A DNA stretch of 20,148 bases from Coemansia sp. RSA 922 (lineage: Eukaryota; Kickxellomycota; Kickxellomycetes; Kickxellales; Kickxellaceae). Positions within the stretch are counted from its first letter, which is position 1. Each line of letters opens with the position of its first letter. This document shows positions 7,888-16,404 of the stretch, piece after piece. The notes beneath the pieces were generated by a model. That model saw nothing but the letters and a program-made list of their open reading frames with translations, did not search any database and was not told the origin of the DNA. The position numbers were made by a program, and so were the translations under genes. Where the stretch lies: positions 1 through 20,148 of the forward strand of contig JANBQS010000359.1 of assembly GCA_027577415.1 (NCBI GenBank), read 5' to 3'.

Positions 7888-9089
7888 AAGATGCTGCGCC
7901 AAGAAAAAAAAACTTCCAGAGTAAAATATTGCGTTTTTGGGGATAAAGAAATTCTAGAAAAGGACTCGGACTTTATAGCGGTGCTGGGCTATTATAGAAC
8001 TGATCCAGTTTCTATGCACATACTGTGAACAGTGTAATTGCTTCTGTAATTTCAACTACCACGCGGATGCACGGAACTACTAGAAATGATCAAAAATAGC
8101 ACACGCAAAGCAGAGGGGTTTGCTCCAGCAGTGTTCTAGACCACGTCCATGAGTGTTGATCGCTCGGTGCATTAATAGGATCTGTATAAAAAAAGAAAAC
8201 AGGGACATGCACAGGTGAGGAAGGGTCGTGGAACCTTCCTCCCCACAAGCTTATTCGCCAGGCTGCGGGCCATTTGCAGGTATGCCAGCACTGGGAAGGT
8301 TTCCTGCCACCTATACCTCTGCAACAATAGTTGTTCTAGGCTTTTCACTACATGAAAATGTCTCGGTCCTGATGAAAGTTCCAGCTCCTCCCGAGACAAC
8401 TTGCTCCAGGCCTAGACCCTGCTCCTCAGTTGGATGGGTAGTAAATTGCAGAGCACTATGGATACATTAAACAATATTAGGTTCTAATGACATACGCTGC
8501 TAGCGAGGTTCATATTCCTTGAACATGTCTCTTTTCTTTAGACGTTAGTAGCTGTGATGTGCCTGGGAGAACCAAACCAACACTCTTTCGGATTGACAAA
8601 AAGTGCAGAATTGTGAAAAACGCTAAAAAGAAAAGCGCTGCCTCGGCTAGTAGGGCGAATTATTTCACCCCCTCCTCACTTTTTTCCCAGCGTTCTTTGA
8701 GGGCACTGTGGCCAAAGAAACTACTCTTTTTTTTGCCAACAATGCGTCTATTATTAGATGTGTTCACTGTTTCTTTTGGACAAAATGCGGCAGTTTTTCT
8801 CTTCGTCTTGAGCAAAAAAAATCCGCCAATTTTTTCCACAGCCCTTTCCTTTGCCAAAAGACGAGCACTATAAATTCGAACAGCAAGCCTTCTTTTACCA
8901 AAAGGCAACAAAAAGAAAAAAAGAAAAGTGTTGATTGCCTTTCCAAAGCAAGCACTTTCCAAATCTCTGCCTTATTCAAAGAAGTATGACGAGTAAAGTG
9001 GAAAAATGACATCATAATCCTTCACCGCAGTCGAAACAAAAATAGTTGGGGGGGGAGTTTTTTGCTGCTACTCGCTCTGAATTTTTGAC
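7888..9089. other. Gene-free stretch
   Basis: I see no convincing gene. Between 8170 and 8480 all frames are broken by stops after about 80 codons, and none matches a family I know. From about 8560 to 9060 the sequence is rich in A-runs and T-runs with recurrent TTTGCC/GGCAAA words, giving overlapping Lys- or Phe-rich spurious frames on both strands. A G-run lies near 9050. A TATA-like CTATAAAT occurs at about 8868, but only a 7-codon frame follows it. No tRNA or rRNA signature was seen. Confidence 0.5.
8217..8241. repeat. Short perfect inverted repeat (8-bp stem, 9-nt loop)
   Basis: GAGGAAGG (8217-8224) and CCTTCCTC (8234-8241) are exact reverse complements around a 9-nt loop. There is no T-run after it and no gene end close by, so a terminator role is not supported. 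It may be a chance hairpin. Confidence 0.5.
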
Positions 9090-9097
9090 TATAAAAG
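9090..9097 (+). promoter_or_regulatory. TATA box of the 109-residue orphan gene
   Basis: TATAAAAG lies 102 bp upstream of the ATG at 9192, in a GC-richer local context. This is a near-consensus TATA element at a normal fungal distance, and it supports the downstream small frame as a real, probably inducible, gene. Confidence 0.6.
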
Positions 9098-9191
9098 AGA
9101 AGCTGGCGCCCAACGTTTAGCAGCATAAATCCCACATCCTCTACACCATTTTTTCACTTTTATAGTTTAAACTAACATATATTTGCTCTAA

Positions 9192-9521
9192 ATGACTGAT
9201 AGGCTAACTCCTTATTCCGGACAAACGGTAGTCGGTAAAACCAGTTGGGAAAATATTACTAGCAAATATGGTGCTGGAGAAAAAGACAAATTCATGGAGG
9301 CGTTAAAGGTTATGCTTGGTGAACGATATCCTAGATCTAAAGCCGAAATAGAAAGTGATGGTTTTTTTAGCGATGACAATGCTCGTATCCAATATGATGA
9401 CAATGACGTTACGTTCCATGTGATGCACGAGTTTAATCCCAGTACGAACCCCGATGTGAAGCCCCATGAAGATACGAATAGGTGGATGTGTTCTATTATA
9501 ATAGCGCCAAAGTCCACCTAA
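9192..9521 (+). CDS. Small soluble orphan protein, 109 residues
   Basis: The ATG at 9192 follows a TATA box by 102 bp and the frame closes with TAA at 9519-9521. The product has no signal peptide and no membrane segment, is mixed alpha/beta in appearance and contains one Cys. It starts MTDRLTPYSGQTVVGKTSW and later has RYPRSKAEIESDG and DDNARIQYDDNDVTFHV. The order of a GKTSW segment, an amphipathic helix ending in YP, and an acidic loop before a beta strand is loosely like potato-inhibitor-I (MEROPS I13) proteins, where KTSWPEL and RVRVFV occupy these places. The resemblance is weak and the loop is longer, so I leave the function open. Its 3' end converges on the CRAL-TRIO gene with 194 bp between stops. 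Confidence 0.7.
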   Translation: MTDRLTPYSGQTVVGKTSWENITSKYGAGEKDKFMEALKVMLGERYPRSKAEIESDGFFSDDNARIQYDDNDVTFHVMHEFNPSTNPDVKPHEDTNRWMCSIIIAPKST

Positions 9522-9715
9522 GAGTATGCTCAATTTATTTGGCACAGCCCTCGTACGTGCAAATATCCTTTGTCAAGCCCTTGACACCGCAAGAAAGCAC
9601 ACATACTACTGTCAGGCTATACTCCTACATGTAGCTTATTCTATAGATTTCTTTTAAGAGTGTTTAGAATATTTTTTTACGAAAATACAAATTACTTTAT
9701 TTTAAAACCAGAGCA

Positions 9716-11446
9716 CTAGAAGCCAATGCCACGCCTCAACTGTGTCGTAAGGCTAGACTTGATGATTGCCGCATTAGCCTGCCAAGCGATCAATGCGCCA
9801 GTCCAAAACACCATGGCGTAGATACGCAAATGCTTATACGCCAGCAGCATCAGCAACTGCATAGATGGCAACTGTCCGAGTCTTCGCACAACAAGTCTCA
9901 CAGTCTTTGACGTTAACTGACGCAGCATACCAAGCATACTGCCGTGCCGACCGCCCACCAGCTGGCTCAGTGGAAGTGCCAACAGATGCAACGCCAGGCG
10001 CCGAAACATGTTGCCAGGAGTCTCAAGCTCACCACTGCCATTTGCTTGCGCAGTCTTGCTCGAAATGAAAATAGCAGCGCGCCTAGGCAAGGGCAAGTCG
10101 CTATTATTTCCTTGCCGCGACGTGGTGCCAGTCATCGAGACGCCAAAGTTTAGGGCGGCGACTGTAGACATGAGCACGTCGGCCTGCTGCACCAGTCTGC
10201 TTTTCGATGTGGCTAGCGCCAGACGCGAGTCGGCACTAGCAATGCTATCGCTAATCGATCCAAGCATGCGCTGCACGCCCTGGACAGCTCTTTGCAGCGA
10301 CGCCAGCTGAATTGGGGTTATCGCCGATCGAGTATCATGGTCCGCCGCAGGCTCGTCAACCACTGTGCTGCTCACCGGCGACATTGCCAGCGGCTGGTGA
10401 GAGGCGTTTCGGCCAAAGCTGAGCATGCTGGAATTGCGACTAATAAAGCCCAGTCGAGACCCAGCCCTCTTGGGCGTACTGTAGCCAAGACCACAAGACG
10501 TCACTGCAGAGTATGTAGTTTCTCGGGCATCAGAATACGCCGAGCAAAAGTCATCCGCATCAGCCTCGCTCTCAGCACAGCTGCCACTGCACCCTATATA
10601 GTCACTCAGCGCTCTAGTGGCCAAACTCAACTTGGCAGACAGTGCCTCAGAAGCGCAACTACGCAACTGAGCAACATGATCGGCAAGCTTGACTGTGTGC
10701 CTAACCGCAAGAGAATCGGCTCTTTCAAAGACAACAAGGTCCTGAGAGACGCAGTCGGGACCCATCAATGCCAGCAGCATGGGCCGCAACGCCTGCCGCG
10801 CATGCTCCAACAAAACGGAGGAAGCAGCAGTAACATACACGCGGCCCACAGTGACGGGGTAGTAAGCTTTGGCAACATCGACTATTCGCGCGATATCAGC
10901 CAGCCCAATATCTGCCAGCGCCAGTGACTCGACTGACACGACTACGGCTGCCTGCGCTACCAAGCAATGCGCTTGATGTGCCGCCTTCAACGCCACACGC
11001 GCGTCCTCCAGCGCATCGACGCCGCGCGCAAAAAGCCTCCAGCCAGCGCTCTCAGCCAGCATATCAACCGGTGACGCTGTTGCGCTGGCCCTTCGCCGTG
11101 GCAGCATCGTCGCCTGACGCGCACGCACCAGGACCATACCCTGACTGTCCACTACCAGGTCCTGGCCATCGACCTGTCTTTTAAGCGGATAAACCTTGTT
11201 CTCCTCGCGCCATGCCAGAGTCCGCGCCAAATTGGCGGTAGTTGCGATAAAGTCACCCTGGTACGCGCGTAGCATCCTCAGTATCGAGGCAGAGTCGTCC
11301 AAGTACTCGGTTACAAATGCTGGAATGTATGTCGACGTCAAGACATTTCCCGTGTCTGAGTGGTCGCGTAACTGCCGTACCTCGGCGGCAATTTCACTAA
11401 CGGCCTGCTCGTCTGCGGAGTCGGAGAATAGCGGTGGTAGAGACAT
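9716..11446 (-). CDS. CRAL-TRIO (Sec14-like) domain protein with C-terminal membrane anchor
   Basis: The protein has 576 residues, starting at the ATG at 11446 (MSLPPLF); the frame is open further upstream but that part is translated UTR with no good start. Residues 52-90 (ILRMLRAYQGDF...LARTLAWREEN) match the CRAL-TRIO N-terminal helical region. Residues 165-250 (AAVVVSVESLALADIG, then AKAYYPVTVGRVYVTAASSVL, then LRPMLLALMGP) match the lipid-binding fold, where Sec14 proteins have YYPE and V..NAP..F. The middle (about 290-420) is Ser/Ala-rich and probably disordered. Residues 541-563 are hydrophobic, suggesting a tail anchor with a short basic tail. Such proteins bind phosphoinositides or other lipids at membranes; MOSPD2 similarly joins CRAL-TRIO to a C-terminal anchor, but no MSP domain is seen here. 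The ligand is unknown. Confidence 0.75.
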   Translation of the reverse strand: MSLPPLFSDSADEQAVSEIAAEVRQLRDHSDTGNVLTSTYIPAFVTEYLDDSASILRMLRAYQGDFIATTANLARTLAWREENKVYPLKRQVDGQDLVVDSQGMVLVRARQATMLPRRRASATASPVDMLAESAGWRLFARGVDALEDARVALKAAHQAHCLVAQAAVVVSVESLALADIGLADIARIVDVAKAYYPVTVGRVYVTAASSVLLEHARQALRPMLLALMGPDCVSQDLVVFERADSLAVRHTVKLADHVAQLRSCASEALSAKLSLATRALSDYIGCSGSCAESEADADDFCSAYSDARETTYSAVTSCGLGYSTPKRAGSRLGFISRNSSMLSFGRNASHQPLAMSPVSSTVVDEPAADHDTRSAITPIQLASLQRAVQGVQRMLGSISDSIASADSRLALATSKSRLVQQADVLMSTVAALNFGVSMTGTTSRQGNNSDLPLPRRAAIFISSKTAQANGSGELETPGNMFRRLALHLLALPLSQLVGGRHGSMLGMLRQLTSKTVRLVVRRLGQLPSMQLLMLLAYKHLRIYAMVFWTGALIAWQANAAIIKSSLTTQLRRGIGF

Positions 11447-12133
11447 TTGAATGAAGATAAAAGAGTGAGTAAATATACAAAGTGATAAATAAAAAAAAGT
11501 TAGTGGCGGTGGGAAAAAAAAATTGGAGGAACCCCTCTTGTTGCTGCAAGCAAAGCGATGCGCAAGCCTCGCAGGAATGCATTGATATCCCGTATTTGGC
11601 AGCAATGGCGCGGATTTAGGTCACGCTTCTCCATATCTTTCACATGCCTACCAACTTTTTAAAAAAAAGTGACTAAACCGGGAGAGATTGGTCCGTGTGT
11701 AAGGCCTGAGAGGATCGCCCATCATATCCGCCGCTTTTTGACCAGATTAGACAATGATCAAGACGAACCGCTGATAAAGATATCCCCGCGCGGTCCAAGA
11801 ACTAAGCTAGGCATTAGCCCAAAGCCTTTCCCTTTGTCGCATTGGGTCAAAAGAACCCATCTCTATATTTAATCCTCATCCGAGTGTGGCAAAGCCAGCA
11901 AAAAAGGAGATGCGCGCCACCTGAAAAAAAAAAAGAGAAAAAGACATCATGCAAGGCGATCAATGCAAATGTACACATCCAGCTCTTTAATCTCCCACAT
12001 CCTTTGCCTTTTGACAAAAAAAGGAGATGTCACTTTTATTGTTAGAAAGCATTTCACTTCCACCTTACATGGTTGGGGGAGGGGAAGAAAATGATGTGGT
12101 ATACACAACACGCTACATTTTGGGAAATTGTTG
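11447..12133. other. Intergenic region between divergent CRAL-TRIO and microprotein genes
   Basis: No supported gene. The stretch contains the presumed CRAL-TRIO promoter and the upstream region of the microprotein at 12267. A near-exact direct repeat CAAAAAA(A)GGAGATG occurs at 11899-11912 and 12016-12030. An AGGGG word (stress-response-element core in yeast) lies at 12080-12084, 50 bp upstream of the TATA box. A 67-codon frame at 11669 begins with GTG and looks like chance. Confidence 0.45.
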
Positions 12134-12142
12134 TATATAAAG
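12134..12142 (+). promoter_or_regulatory. TATA box of the 30-residue microprotein gene
   Basis: TATATAAAG lies 133 bp upstream of the ATG at 12267. The leader between them is pyrimidine-rich, as in the leaders of the two other small genes nearby. An AGGGG word is found 50 bp upstream. The element is a good match to the fungal TATA consensus. Confidence 0.6.
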
Positions 12143-12266
12143 AGCAACAGTCTCTCCCCGGTTCTCGTTTCCAGCATCATCCAATTCACTCGTTCATCCT
12201 TATTTGCGCTGCACAGTTTCATTTTTCTTTATTCCTTAGCATACACTTTTAGCAATAACTTTAACC

Positions 12267-12359
12267 ATGTCGAACGCCACTGCTGCCGCTTTCACTTCGT
12301 CGTGGAGACCAACTGCGCCTTCCGAGTCGCAAATCGACTCACTCATCGAGGACTTTTAA
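12267..12359 (+). CDS. Microprotein, 30 residues, with PxxP[ST]ExQ[IV][DE]SL C-terminal motif
   Basis: The ATG at 12267 (context AACCATGTC) opens a 30-codon frame closed by TAA at 12357-12359. It sits downstream of a TATATAAAG box and a pyrimidine-rich leader. The product starts MSNATAAAF and ends with PTAPSESQIDSLIEDF, acidic with a probable short amphipathic helix. There is no Cys, signal peptide or membrane segment. The neighbouring convergent gene at 12717 encodes PKPPTEEQVESLFNI at its own C-terminus. Six of 12 aligned positions of the core are identical and three or four more are conservative, which supports both as real and related. I recognise no family. There is no plausible splice donor within the frame. 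Confidence 0.5.
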   Translation: MSNATAAAFTSSWRPTAPSESQIDSLIEDF

Positions 12360-12615
12360 AAACTCCCCCGCGCGCCATCCCACAAAGCCAGCAAACATAG
12401 ACATAGACCACAGCGTTTCACTTTTTTTATTTATCGAGTTTAGACAATAAAGTCTTATTTAGGCATAAACTCTGCAAGTGTGCAATAGATCCCAAACAAA
12501 AAAGGATTTAACCCGAGTTGAACTTTACGCCAGATGGTCCTAAAAAATATAGGAGTTTAACAAATACATTCTTTTAAGTAAAATTGTGTATGAATTGTTT
12601 TTTTTTGGGGTTGTC
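12360..12615. other. Shared 3' intergenic region of the two convergent microprotein genes
   Basis: This AT-rich stretch contains AATAAAG at about 12447, a possible polyadenylation signal for the plus-strand microgene, and long A/T-runs. No frame of interest was seen. Confidence 0.4.
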
Positions 12616-12717
12616 CTAAATATTGAACAAGCTCTCTACTTGTTCCTCGGTGGGCGGCTTGGGAAAGATACCTGAAACGACCAAGGATTCCTCGGGTATA
12701 GTTGGTAGACTAGACAT
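12616..12717 (-). CDS. Microprotein, 33 residues, paralogue-like partner of the 12267 gene
   Basis: The ATG at 12717 (minus) gives 33 residues ending at TAG (12616-12618). It begins MSSLPTIPEESLVVSG and ends PKPPTEEQVESLFNI. The frame is open upstream into a hydrophobic stretch, but that part lies in the leader between the TATA box and this ATG and starts at a non-ATG codon, so the short form is chosen. The core PxxP[ST]ExQ[IV][DE]SL is shared with the convergent 30-residue microprotein 257 bp away. The leader is CT-rich and includes TTTACTTTCAG, so a leader intron is possible. The protein is acidic with no Cys or membrane span. No known family recognised. Confidence 0.5.
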   Translation of the reverse strand: MSSLPTIPEESLVVSGIFPKPPTEEQVESLFNI

Positions 12718-12819
12718 ATCGATGTTGTTGTAATAGAGTAGACGTAAGACTGAAAGTAAAAATAAGGATAGAGTGAGGAGACAAACTTGTATATAACTAG
12801 TAGAGGGCCAAGCACTCAA

Positions 12820-12827
12820 CTTTTATA
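12820..12827 (-). promoter_or_regulatory. TATA box of the 33-residue microprotein gene
   Basis: On the minus strand TATAAAAG (preceded by GG) lies 110 bp upstream of the ATG at 12717. The element and its spacing are close to those of the orphan gene at 9192 (TATAAAAG, 102 bp). Confidence 0.6.
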
Positions 12828-13042
12828 CCATGAGACGATTGGCTTTGTGCCAAAAAAAAAAGTGGACTTTGACGCACAATAAATTCATCTTCTTTATCAT
12901 GTGCAGTACGCATGAATGTCATGCATTTCTTCCTTTGTTCGCAGAAAAAAAAGAGATGACAGGTATATCCGCCTGTCCAAAAACAACAACAAATAGATAA
13001 GAAAAATTCCGCTTCCGCTTCCAAATTTCAAATATAAAGTGT

Positions 13043-15850
13043 CTAAAGCAATACTCGTTCGTCAGAAAAAGACGTCGCATGATTGGGCGTAGGAAGTGCA
13101 GAAATGAGTGCACCAGCTGTTTCCTCTTCAGTCGGAGCTTGAATAGACGACTCTATAGCTGCAGCATCAGTATCCATGGCCTTACGCAAAGTATGCGCCC
13201 GTCGCAGCTTATCAGCAGACATACTACCTTGGGCCATCAACTCGGGGTTTGTCTTTTCACTAACCGTATGCCTTTGCTGATTTCTCATCGTCGGTGCCGT
13301 AGAGGGACGGGGCTCAGAGACATCGTTTGTGTGGAGCTGAGCTAGACTAGACTCGGGCGTATAGAAAGAATCGTTACCTCCAGTAGTGTGCATAGACGAG
13401 AGACTCATAAACACATCAGGGTCTTGGAAACTGTTGATACTCGAAAAAGATTGCTTGAACGATGTCACCGGTGATATCGGAGGCCGTTGCTGAAGCCGAA
13501 TACTGGCAGCAATAGTTTGTGCGTCGGGACCTCGTACTGAATGCGGTAACCGTAAGGCGATATCGTCTATGGAAATCTCAGACTCGTGTTTGTTCCTGTT
13601 GCCCCAAGAAATCGTACTAATCGTCGACGAATCCCGTTGAGCCTCCGACGGCAACTGGCGGCTTCCCGGTACTACTGAGGTAGGCGGTGTAGTAGCTTTG
13701 GACGTAAATGCACTCATACGAGTCTTTTTAGATATCGTTTTCTTGTCCACCGTATCATTCCTCCCGCTCTCGTCTCCAACAATAGGTTCGGTTAACTGTC
13801 GAGCTGCGGAGACGCTGTCTTGCGACGAATTGGCCGAACTATCCAAGCCAGGTTCCACAGAGCCGTTCACGGCCTCGAGTCGCTTACGGCGTTCGATAGT
13901 GTTTTTGCGACGCAACGAAGCCTTTGACCCTCTATGAATCAATACAGGGCCTTCCTGCATTTTAGATCCGTTTAGGCCATCGTCCAGTTCCTCTGATCCG
14001 TTATCTGATGCCCCAGGACTAGCAATATACACCGCAGTCGGAGCAGGTCTCAAGGCCAAAGGACTGCTGTTGGCTTCGAACGGATTGTTCCTTGACAAAT
14101 GCTGTGGTCCACTGGATGGCTCGTACTGGTAATCGTCGGAAACAAACGACGACGTGCGTTGGCTTTTAAGAACATTTCGGAACAACGGCAGGCTGTTATC
14201 GGGACGCATATAAGATAATATGATAGAGTCTGGTCGGCTCGCCGGAGCGTCATCTAGAGGTTCAGCGTGGAGACTGGGTCCGCTTAGATGAGTATCGTTA
14301 GTAAGAGCGCCGTTTGTCAATCCACTGTCATTCAACCCAGTACTTGGCGCCAAGGCAATATTGGAGCTAGACAATGGTACATACGCGCTAGCGATCTGAG
14401 AGCGCCGAGATACCCAAGACGCGTTTGGCTGATCGACATGGCCTAAAGCGCTATCCCTGTCGCTAAACATCGATAAGCGTTTATCCTCTGGCGACATAAC
14501 AACCGGTTCCGCATTAGAACGCGCCATCGGATCCCGTAAAGACAACGCAGAGGGCTGAGAAGAGGCGAGATCGTTGGGAGATAACGAGGCATGCGGAGAA
14601 AGTACCTTGGTCACTGGCTGTGTCCAGGGTCCCATCGCGAAGTAGGAATTCTCGCGGCCGTTACGATCTATATACGGTATATGCTCGAGATAGTTTGCCA
14701 CATCGTCTTGGGCAAATGACTGATCCAAGTTAATATCGCGAGACGAAGAACGAGGCAAGAATTTCTCCACCGCCAGACTAGCCGTAGTAGGAGCCCTAGA
14801 CCGACTTTTACGGCTGCCCTCGTGGTTGGTAACGCTCAGCGATGGCTCCATATTGAAAGCACGGCGCGCGTCCTCCGATGGCGAGTGGTCAAAAAAGGCG
14901 AGACGCGCGTCGTGGCCTTTCTCCGCCGAGATCTTTGCACACATGTCAGCCAATAATGCCAGCCTCCGAGGAAACAAAACATTGACGATACAAGCAGAGA
15001 CCAGGGACGAAGCAAGCGTACCAACGCCCACAAGCACACTACTAGAAGCCAACGTCTGTACGGCCGCTTGCTGGGGGGTCAAATAGCTGATATCAAAGAT
15101 AAGCAAAGCCATGGACCGCGCAAACACCACCACTGCCAAGAGTACAGCAGAGTCGTTAGTAAATGCTAGTACCTGCATACTCAAACAATGTACCAAAGGG
15201 CGATTAACATTATGGTGCAAGATCCGCCGGACACGCAAAACGACCCAGGCCAAAAGCGTCAACGTCAAAAGGAAGAGAACCGAAGTAACCAACCGCGATA
15301 CACTACGAGCCTTCGCCGTACCATCGTCCTTATGCACGCCGAAATGCACAGCAATAGCGATAACCAGACCTGTCAACCCCCATGCCAGCATGAGTTTACG
15401 AGCTCCAGAGTTCAAAATACCATCTTTACCAAGAACCCTCTGCAGTGGGTAAGCCCACCCACACAAAAGACATCCCAACGCCAGTAACTGAAAGCCGCTC
15501 GATAGGTCCCACAGCAAAAGGCCCGTTTTTATCCCAGGCAACTGCGTACCGTCGAGTGGCGTAACTGGTCGCCGCAAGTATACCGACTCTCGACATAAGT
15601 CTACATCATCAAACTCCTGACCAGACATAATAGCGTCCTTGGCAATAGACAGCGCAGTAGCCGTCACGCAACTGTAGAACCCCAATAGCCGCACCAACTG
15701 TCCATTGCGCTTGTCACCGTTTAACCGTAGTACCGAAAGAGGATTGATACTGGCCCAATTGCCTGTCTCGTTGATGCGTAGAAATAGGTAGATGACGACA
15801 AACGCATCTACCAGCAGAAACTGCATGTAGCTAAGCCCAGAAAGATTCAT
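13043..15850 (-). CDS. Seven-span membrane protein with ~640-residue Ser-rich tail (orphan)
   Basis: The protein has 935 residues from the ATG at 15850, the first in-frame ATG after an upstream in-frame stop if the proposed leader intron is removed. Hydrophobic segments lie at about 7-24, 52-72, 109-134, 152-172, 187-207, 234-254 and 264-293: seven spans, with no clear signal peptide. From about 297 to 935 the sequence is hydrophilic, rich in Ser, Asn, Asp, Pro and Arg, with many possible phosphorylation sites (for example SRKSRSRAP, GSKASLRRKNT) and no folded domain I can name. Seven spans plus a long cytoplasmic tail resemble fungal GPCR-type sensors, but I see no motif of Ste2, Ste3, Gpr1, cAR-like or Git3 families. 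A transport or scaffold role is equally open. It lies alone on the minus strand between the microgenes and SDH3. Confidence 0.85.
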   Translation of the reverse strand: MNLSGLSYMQFLLVDAFVVIYLFLRINETGNWASINPLSVLRLNGDKRNGQLVRLLGFYSCVTATALSIAKDAIMSGQEFDDVDLCRESVYLRRPVTPLDGTQLPGIKTGLLLWDLSSGFQLLALGCLLCGWAYPLQRVLGKDGILNSGARKLMLAWGLTGLVIAIAVHFGVHKDDGTAKARSVSRLVTSVLFLLTLTLLAWVVLRVRRILHHNVNRPLVHCLSMQVLAFTNDSAVLLAVVVFARSMALLIFDISYLTPQQAAVQTLASSSVLVGVGTLASSLVSACIVNVLFPRRLALLADMCAKISAEKGHDARLAFFDHSPSEDARRAFNMEPSLSVTNHEGSRKSRSRAPTTASLAVEKFLPRSSSRDINLDQSFAQDDVANYLEHIPYIDRNGRENSYFAMGPWTQPVTKVLSPHASLSPNDLASSQPSALSLRDPMARSNAEPVVMSPEDKRLSMFSDRDSALGHVDQPNASWVSRRSQIASAYVPLSSSNIALAPSTGLNDSGLTNGALTNDTHLSGPSLHAEPLDDAPASRPDSIILSYMRPDNSLPLFRNVLKSQRTSSFVSDDYQYEPSSGPQHLSRNNPFEANSSPLALRPAPTAVYIASPGASDNGSEELDDGLNGSKMQEGPVLIHRGSKASLRRKNTIERRKRLEAVNGSVEPGLDSSANSSQDSVSAARQLTEPIVGDESGRNDTVDKKTISKKTRMSAFTSKATTPPTSVVPGSRQLPSEAQRDSSTISTISWGNRNKHESEISIDDIALRLPHSVRGPDAQTIAASIRLQQRPPISPVTSFKQSFSSINSFQDPDVFMSLSSMHTTGGNDSFYTPESSLAQLHTNDVSEPRPSTAPTMRNQQRHTVSEKTNPELMAQGSMSADKLRRAHTLRKAMDTDAAAIESSIQAPTEEETAGALISALPTPNHATSFSDERVLL

Positions 15851-15877
15851 CCTTTTACGACAATAAGAATTCTTTGG

Positions 15878-15975
15878 CTATTATGTCAAAAGAAAAAAGT
15901 ATTTAGTTTGACAACAATAAACAAGGGGTGATGTGAATAGAGCAAAGAGTTGTTGGAACTTGTCTAGATTCTTAC
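15878..15975 (-). other. Candidate 5'-UTR intron of the seven-span protein gene (98 nt)
   Basis: On the minus strand AAG|GTAAGA at 15975 is a strong donor and GACATAATAG ending at 15878 a fair acceptor, preceded by a T-rich tract. Removal leaves 27 nt before the ATG at 15850. The frame remains open back through the upstream exon to a TGA with no ATG in between, so the intron would be purely in the leader. Confidence 0.35.
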
Positions 15976-16404
15976 CTTGGAGATATTGTAAAAGGGATAT
16001 AACGAACAACAAGGTACTCGATCAACAAGTCTGTGTTGGCGTCAATGACCCCAATGGGCTCAAAAGGATAGAAAAGGTGAAGAAAGAGTCTAGCACAGGT
16101 ATGGTCAACAGGCCTGCGCTAGTCGTCAATGTAGCAAGGAAATAGAGAGAGAGAGGAAGAAATAGAGAATGTGAAAGGATATCGTAAAGTGTCAAAACAA
16201 AATCATCGCAATGTAAGAAGAGAAAAAGGTCGACAGCAAGTTCTCATGCCCGTTTACGACATCGCCCACAAAAAGAAAGAAGCCGGAAATAGGTGCAGAC
16301 CATGCGTGTCGATCCTTTTATCTTCACTTTCCCTTTTTCTCTCAGTCGTGTGGATAAGAAAAAAAAACACACACAAAAGAAATTCATTATAAAAAAGCCA
16401 GTAG
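15976..16404. other. Intergenic region between SDH3 and the seven-span gene
   Basis: This region holds the 3' flank of SDH3 and the presumed leader and promoter of the seven-span gene. It contains purine-rich tracts (GAGAGAGAGAGGAAG near 16145) and CT/CA runs near 16330-16380. No supported gene: the two 70-odd codon plus-strand frames lack family features. Confidence 0.4.

Noticed and set aside
8172..8411. Minus-strand frame containing SREELELSSGPRHFH and QRYRWQETFPVLAYLQ
   Set aside because: It looks somewhat protein-like but is bounded by stops, has no ATG start and no family match. The other frames of the same DNA look equally plausible, so it may be a relic at most.
8559..9015. Overlapping Lys/Phe-rich frames on both strands
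   Set aside because: Driven by A- and T-runs; mutually overlapping, with no promoter-start relation.
11447..11605. N-terminal extension of the CRAL-TRIO protein
   Set aside because: Starts with a non-ATG codon and is Phe-rich from T-runs; the ATG at 11446 begins a typical soluble N-terminus.
11669..11872. 67-codon plus-strand frame starting with GTG
   Set aside because: No ATG, no domain and no promoter; it lies in the upstream region of the CRAL-TRIO gene.
12128..12400. 90-codon plus-strand frame across the microgene leader
   Set aside because: It begins at a non-ATG codon at the TATA box itself, before any plausible transcript start, and is in a different frame from the microprotein.
16171..16392. 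73-codon plus-strand frame downstream of SDH3
   Set aside because: Lys/Ser-rich, in purine- and CT-rich flank, with no start context or homology.
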